From: Ornithodoros turicata
Taxonomy: Eukaryota > Arthropoda > Arachnida > Ixodida > Argasidae
Reading direction: 5' to 3'
Length of the DNA: 64,000 nucleotides
Assembly (NCBI RefSeq): GCF_037126465.1
Contig: NC_088207.1
Coordinates: 41,910,143-41,974,142, forward strand
Position numbers and translations under genes: made by a program. The notes under the pieces were generated by a model. The model saw only the letters and a program-made list of their open reading frames with translations, did not search any database and was not told where the DNA came from. Below, in pieces: positions 60,268 through 64,000 of this stretch (its first letter is position 1; every line of letters begins with the position of its first letter).

Positions 60268-60594
60268 TACACCACAGAGGAAAGTTCCGTTTAAAAAAAA
60301 ATTCACCCCAAAGGTGTAAAAAGGCATTCACTGTGTTGTGACACTTCCAAGTTGTGCCGGCCAAAGACGATTATTTACGTCAATGTGAACCTCAGTTCCA
60401 AGTCTTACAGCGATAGGGGTAGGGGCTAGTAGAGATAGGGGTGATAGATCCGCAGAAAATCGGCCCCGCCGATACCGAAGGTCATCCGGCCTCGACATTA
60501 CGACAGGCATCTGTGTGTGAGGTGGCAGCAGGAGTGGTCAGGTGCGTTCGAGAACCAATTAGATTTGCTCCTCAGACATCATACCTCGACACGG

Positions 60595-60812
60595 AAGTTT
60601 GTTCAAAGGGTCGTATCTCGCCGAGTACGACAGGAAGATATAGGCTAAGACGCTGTATTCGATTCGGAAATCGAATCCAATGTAGAATTATTCGCTTCGG
60701 TATTTGAGACATTCGAATATTCGCATATGTTTACTTATTTCCTCAGAACTGGGGTGTGTAGTACTAGTAATGGATGATGTAATGCACCATATCTATCAAA
60801 GTGTCAACCTTT
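60595..60812 (+). repeat. dispersed repeat shared with 43375-43505
   Basis: Longer version of the repeat at 43375-43505, holding about 85 bp extra with palindromic TTCGATTCGGAAATCGAA-like and ATTCGAATATTCG sequence near 60657-60723. Confidence 0.6.
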
Positions 60813-60889
60813 TTTATGTGTACGTGCCGCCATTATCGGCGATGCCAGTCTTAAGTATACCATCTTTCTGCGAATAACATCCCTTGATT

Positions 60890-60952
60890 TTCTTTGGATA
60901 GTCTTAGCAAATGTCGGCGCTGTTCTCTATGAAGTCGGCCCATCTCCCCATC
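60890..60952 (+). mobile_element. SINE family 1 short fragment
   Basis: CTTAGCAAATGTCGGCGCTG and TCTATGAAGTCGGCCCATCT match the middle of the family body; head and tail are absent. Confidence 0.5.
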
Positions 60953-61578
60953 TGAGAAGCATGTGGCTATAACAGGGCAGACAAGCAGCTCAGTGAAAAG
61001 CACGTTGTCACCTTCTGAAGTTGCATACATGTCAATAGAGTGAATCGCATAACGACGCTAGGAACATAATAAATACGCATCTGCTTGTCATGCCTATCAT
61101 CGGTACAATGTACCGCTCTCTTATGTGTTGAACTCAGACCCTGATTGATTGGTTAAATGATTGGTAAAAGAAAAAAGTAGAGTAAAATGGAGTGTGTGTG
61201 ATGTTAACTTCAACCCTGGTGTTTTAGATTTAACTTGGTGACATTTTGGAGCTCAGTCTGGGAGTTCGTCCAGGCGCAGTGAGTTCTTTCCTTTTTTTTT
61301 TTTATCGTTCTTCTAACTTTCATGCTTCTAGCTTCCAACTAAATTACCCCCTTCGTTCCTCCTCCTTTTTTTTAAACTGGTTATCGAAAATGACAGACCG
61401 GCATGAAGGTACATTGCTAAGACTACTGTTCAGTTGCTTCTGCTCTCCAATAATACTAGAAGCCCTTCGGGAACACTGTCTGTGTTTTGTCCAACGTACG
61501 TGCACATCATTCCGGTTGCCGCAGGGAAAACGTCTACATGTTGATGTTAGCGACATGGACTGAGCAAGAGAAACGAAC

Positions 61579-61794
61579 CTCATCACAAGCCGCACAGCGG
61601 GGCTTGAGTGTCTCCGCATAGTGTCGCTCGCAGTAGAGACGACCGTCTTTGGCGCAGTAGGTGAGGTCCACCAGGAGTTCCCCGCACACGAAACATGTGA
61701 AGCATGCTGGATGCCAGGCTGCCAGCTCGCCGAACTTTGGGGCAATGACAGCAACTTCTCCTTTCGGTAGAGCTCCGCTGCACTTGAGGCAGTC
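61579..61794 (-). CDS. limpet/FHL-like gene, LIM1 exon (testin/limpet-type LIM)
   Basis: A 72-codon internal exon, phase 0 at both ends. The acceptor is ...TTTTACAG|GAC and the donor GATGAG|GTTCGT on the minus strand. The peptide begins DCLKCSGALPKGEVAVIAP and contains WHPACFTC, ELLVDL and YCERHYAE. Zinc ligands of LIM1 are C2, C5, H28, C31 and C34, C37, C55, H58. The last residues, RCAACDE, give the first two cysteines of LIM2. The 'GEVAV...WHPACF.C..C.ELLVDL' pattern is that of LIM1 in testin, prickle and limpet; FHL proteins lack this domain. Present only in the long isoform. No PET domain or start codon was recognised upstream within the window, so the N-terminal part is presumably encoded beyond 64000. 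It lies 36.4 kb from the next exon. Confidence 0.93.
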
Positions 61795-61847
61795 CTGTAA
61801 AATTGGTAATATCGAGGGCAACCATGAGAAAAACAGGAACAAAGGAG

Positions 61848-61935
61848 GTATGAAGATATGAAGATTTATTAAAGAAAGAGGAAAGGTCAGCCAGAGGCAG
61901 ACAGAGATCGGCTTGATATTAAAAAAAAAACGAAA
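61848..61935 (+). repeat. G-run/purine repeat (family 3) copy
   Basis: GATTTATTAAAGAAAGAGGA, AAGGTCAGCCAGAGGCAGAC, AGAGATCGGCTTGATATTAA, starting 54 bp upstream of the LIM1 exon acceptor on the gene strand. Confidence 0.65.
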
Positions 61936-62135
61936 GGGAGGAAGGAAATCAAGAAGAAGAATTACTGAAAAATCACACACAACGGTTTCCAGCATGAAGG
62001 ACTGAAGAAAGCTGCACGACGATATCGATCCAGGTAATCGAATAGCTGTAGGCGTCAAGTGAGCTAGATGTGTTCATCTAGATCTTAAGTTGTATTGCCC
62101 AAAACAGCAGTGGAGGTGGAGCATAGCCCTTCTAT

Positions 62136-62335
62136 GCCAGAGCAGCAGAGAATCTTGGCCCAATATTGGCTAGATATTGGTGAAACTGGACCAACAATGC
62201 GCCTAGTTTCCCAATATTCCCCCAATAGTGGCTTCATACTGGGTATATTGGCCCAATATACCTAATATTCTGCCCATATTGGTTTGTGCCAATATTGGAC
62301 CGATGTTGGGCTAATATTGGTGTGCTGCTTGTGTG
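62136..62335. repeat. CCAATATTGG-rich repeat with AGCAGC/GCTGCT ends
   Basis: About 200 bp in which CCAATATTGG-like words recur (near 62161, 62211, 62256, 62289, 62312), bounded by GAGCAGCAGAG and GTGCTGCTTGTG. Lies in the intron upstream of the LIM1 exon. Looks like an expanded relative of the hairpin at 58869-58924. Confidence 0.65.
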
Positions 62336-63109
62336 GTGACAATAATACACTCGAAAACTCGAGCATTAAGTATAATGGCCGATATTACCATGGTCATGTA
62401 TCTCACTTTCTTCATAATTTTAGTTTTTATTATTCCTAGACGCACACTCAGATATAGGAAAGATAATCATGTGGGCGATAAGACCGACATGAAAGAGAAT
62501 CTCTGTCCTATTGCCGTCTGATGGACTGGTAAGATGGCTACGATTAGATCACACAACGGGAGTACAGTTCGCGAAAATCTGTGGCAGCAGCAAAATTACG
62601 TCCTTGTTGCAACACATCTTTCAAGGACGCGCGGGTAATTGTGTCAGTAATTGTAAACATTTAATTGCAATTCCTCTTAAAGCTGTTTATCTGCAATATA
62701 TCTGTTCTGGCGTGATACAAAGTCGTTGTGAAAATACTCCGAAGCAGTAACGGTGCAACAAAGACTGCAACCCCGAAATGTTTCGTGCGGCGTGGCTCCC
62801 CTTGCACTGACGGGGACTGTCGTTCGCTTTCCAGCAATGCGGAGCCGCCATCTAGGGGACAGAGGCGAAAGTGGGAAGATTCAACTTTCGCGGGAAAGCT
62901 TCGGGTCTGACGCACAGAGCATGCAGCACAACCTTTCGACGTGCCGTCACACTGTTAGGCGAGAAGGTCAAGTCGTGGTCCACCCTCTGTACTGCATTCT
63001 GCTTTCCTCAGACAGGTCGTGCTGGACAGTACAAGCACATGTCAAAGACAATGACCCCCATTAGGAAACGTGACCCCACAGAGCTCGAGGCACGCCTTTT
63101 TTCCGTAAT

Positions 63110-63302
63110 CCATCTCATCCTTCTTTTACCGTTTGTTAATTTATCCTTTATTTCCTAATTCTTTTCTTTTCCCTGTAATTATTTTATTCTTCTTCTATTT
63201 ATTTATTTTTCATTTTTTTTTTTGCAGAATAGCAAGCCGACGTCCCGTTTGGCTGACCTTTCCTCCCATTTTTTTTCCTTTGTTCTAAATATATCCCCCC
63301 AA
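63110..63302 (-). repeat. G-run/purine repeat (family 3) copy
   Basis: Plus strand: TTTATTTCCTAATTCTTTTC, GCAGAATAGCAAGCCGACGT, CCCGTTTGGCTGACCTTTCC, TTGTTCTAAATATATCCCCC. One of the longest copies. Confidence 0.7.
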
Positions 63303-63414
63303 TAGGAAAGCCTCGGAAAATGACATATATATTATCATTAGGCATCTTATATGCACAAATATTTAGTTTATGCTATTAAAATTCGTCATCCCTGGCAAAA
63401 GTCTCCAATATTTT

Positions 63415-63790
63415 GATTCCGTGTTAGCCCCGCGAAGCAACTATGTCTATGAGCAGCGTACAGACATGGACAGATGGAGATAGAACAGCAGGAAGGAGTG
63501 GGGGGACAGAGGGGGTGGGGGTATATGTTTATCAAGAAAAAAGAAAGGAAAGGTTAGCCAGGCAAAGAGCAGGCTTGCTATTCCGGGGAAAAGGGGAAGG
63601 GGAAATAGTATGCGTCCTAGGCGGACTTCGGGAGAAAGCTGTGCCGACATTCGTCTGGAAAGTCTGCCGGAAAACCCAGGGAAAATCTCAGACAGCACAG
63701 TCGCTGGTAGGATTTGAACCCACTCCCTTACAGTCCTCAGCACGACCTTGCCTACCATCAACGCCCACTCGGCCATGCCGCTGGTTCAGC
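63415..63790 (-). mobile_element. SINE family 1, near full length, carrying the purine-repeat module
   Basis: Minus-strand copy: box B GGGTTCAAATCC, GACTGTGCTGTCTGAGATTT, TCCCTGGGTTTTCCGG, GACGCATACTATT, then the module ending in a C-run (63512-63600), and the tail ACTGTCCATGTC-like to GGGCTAACACGGAATCAAAA. The copy at 37765-38078 lacks the module between the same body and tail, so the module is a variable internal part or an insertion. Confidence 0.8.
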
Positions 63791-64000
63791 CTCCAATATA
63801 ACGTTAGCTGTCGGGATATGGGCGGTGGTGGCATGGCGTCATTATTACAGAGCTGCTTGACGAAATACGAGCACACGACCACAATGTCGGGTCCAGCAAG
63901 CGCCACCTCGATACAGAAGGCCTGCTTATTGTCTCCTCTCCCTCCTTCGCTACGTGGACGTATAAAGTCAGAATTCGTCTACTACTGCGAGTCGCCGTTC

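Larger units (their letters stand above)
25171..61578 (-). other. giant intron of the long isoform
   Basis: The region between the LIM1 and LIM2 exons is 36,408 bp. Apart from the alternative first exon it holds no conserved coding exon I can recognise on either strand. A large share is identifiable mobile DNA: a LINE relic, at least five MITEs, SINE copies on both strands, and poly-G/purine repeats. It should be treated as one transcription unit for the long form, and 25171-28913 as the first intron of the short form. Confidence 0.85.
18294..61794 (-). other. limpet/FHL-type LIM-domain gene (span within window)
   Basis: Gene span from the LIM1 exon to the putative poly(A) signal. LIM domains are double zinc-finger protein-interaction modules; limpet and FHL proteins act at muscle sarcomeres and adhesion sites and as transcriptional cofactors (family knowledge). 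Six minus-strand exons join in one frame with GT/AG introns of 36408, 935, 3329, 689 and 542 bp (5' to 3'). Each exon carries the last six zinc ligands of one LIM and the first two cysteines of the next, so introns sit at equivalent points of the repeat. An alternative first exon at 28914-29045 feeds the LIM2 exon. The 5' end of the long form is not identified in the window. The orthology call rests on close recognisable similarity to FHL2 across LIM2-LIM6 and a testin/limpet-like LIM1; I have no alignment score. Confidence 0.93.
61936..64000. other. intron upstream of LIM1 exon
   Basis: Apart from the repeats listed (62136, 63110, 63415) no exon was recognised. No minus-strand start codon or PET-domain coding sequence was seen, so the previous exon is probably outside the window. 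58990-60170 and 60960-61570, on the other side of the exon, are also empty. Confidence 0.55.

Noticed and set aside
1..64000. CRISPR arrays, operons, bacterial promoters, viral genes
   Set aside because: The direct repeats seen are microsatellites, transposon arms or tandem duplications; gene structure and repeats are eukaryotic, and no viral protein was recognised.

Overview
This is eukaryotic genomic DNA, most likely from a tick (Acari: Ixodida). Three things suggest this: the single recognisable gene is an arthropod/animal LIM-only gene of the limpet/FHL family split into short exons; the rest is dense with short DNA transposons, tRNA-derived SINEs and non-LTR retrotransposon relics; and several repeat tails, such as '...ATCTCCATTTTT...' followed by (AATC)n and the '...CCTCAGGTGGGCAAAATTAAT...' SINE tail, look like tick repeats. 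Genus cannot be fixed from the sequence alone, and no virus, plasmid, prokaryotic operon or CRISPR array is visible.

The gene lies on the minus strand. Six coding exons (61579-61794, 24970-25170, 23860-24034, 20361-20530, 19485-19671, 18785-18942) join without a frame break (216+201+175+170+187+158 = 1107 nt, 368 codons plus stop) and encode six consecutive LIM domains. LIM1 resembles the first LIM of limpet/testin/prickle proteins; the rest follows vertebrate FHL1/2/3 exon by exon to a 'CPEC...' C-terminus. The 5' end of this long form is not recognised and probably lies beyond position 64000. Inside the 36.4-kb first intron, at 28914-29045, is a second start: an ATG-initiated, lysine-rich 44-codon exon ending in GAG|GTATTG in phase 0, exactly what the LIM2 exon needs. 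Splicing it there bypasses LIM1 and the first two cysteines of LIM2, giving a four-and-a-half-LIM protein like a vertebrate FHL. The window therefore appears to show one arthropod gene making a six-LIM and a 4.5-LIM product from alternative first exons.

Layout: 1-18280, downstream of the gene, is repeat-rich intergenic DNA with four long non-autonomous hAT-like elements (1888-3515, 9100-9961, 10920-12480, 15229-15961), a TA-flanked element with 'GGGGCAARATGAGAC' ends (7946-9090), a pogo/Tigger-like MITE (16410-16962), a foldback hairpin (13047-13199) and a LINE reverse-transcriptase relic (5912-7072). 18280-25170 holds the 3' UTR and five 3' exons. 25171-61578 is the giant intron, with the alternative first exon, a second LINE relic carrying an RNase H domain (36206-37683), a hAT MITE with a perfect 8-bp target duplication (33741-34015), several TA- or TTAA-flanked MITEs, SINE copies and a 198-bp tandem duplication. 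61579-61794 is the LIM1 exon; 61795-64000 is intron containing repeats.

The repeats were identified by comparing stretches of the window by eye, without alignment software or a repeat library. Boundaries given with a target-site duplication are firm to the base; the others are approximate.
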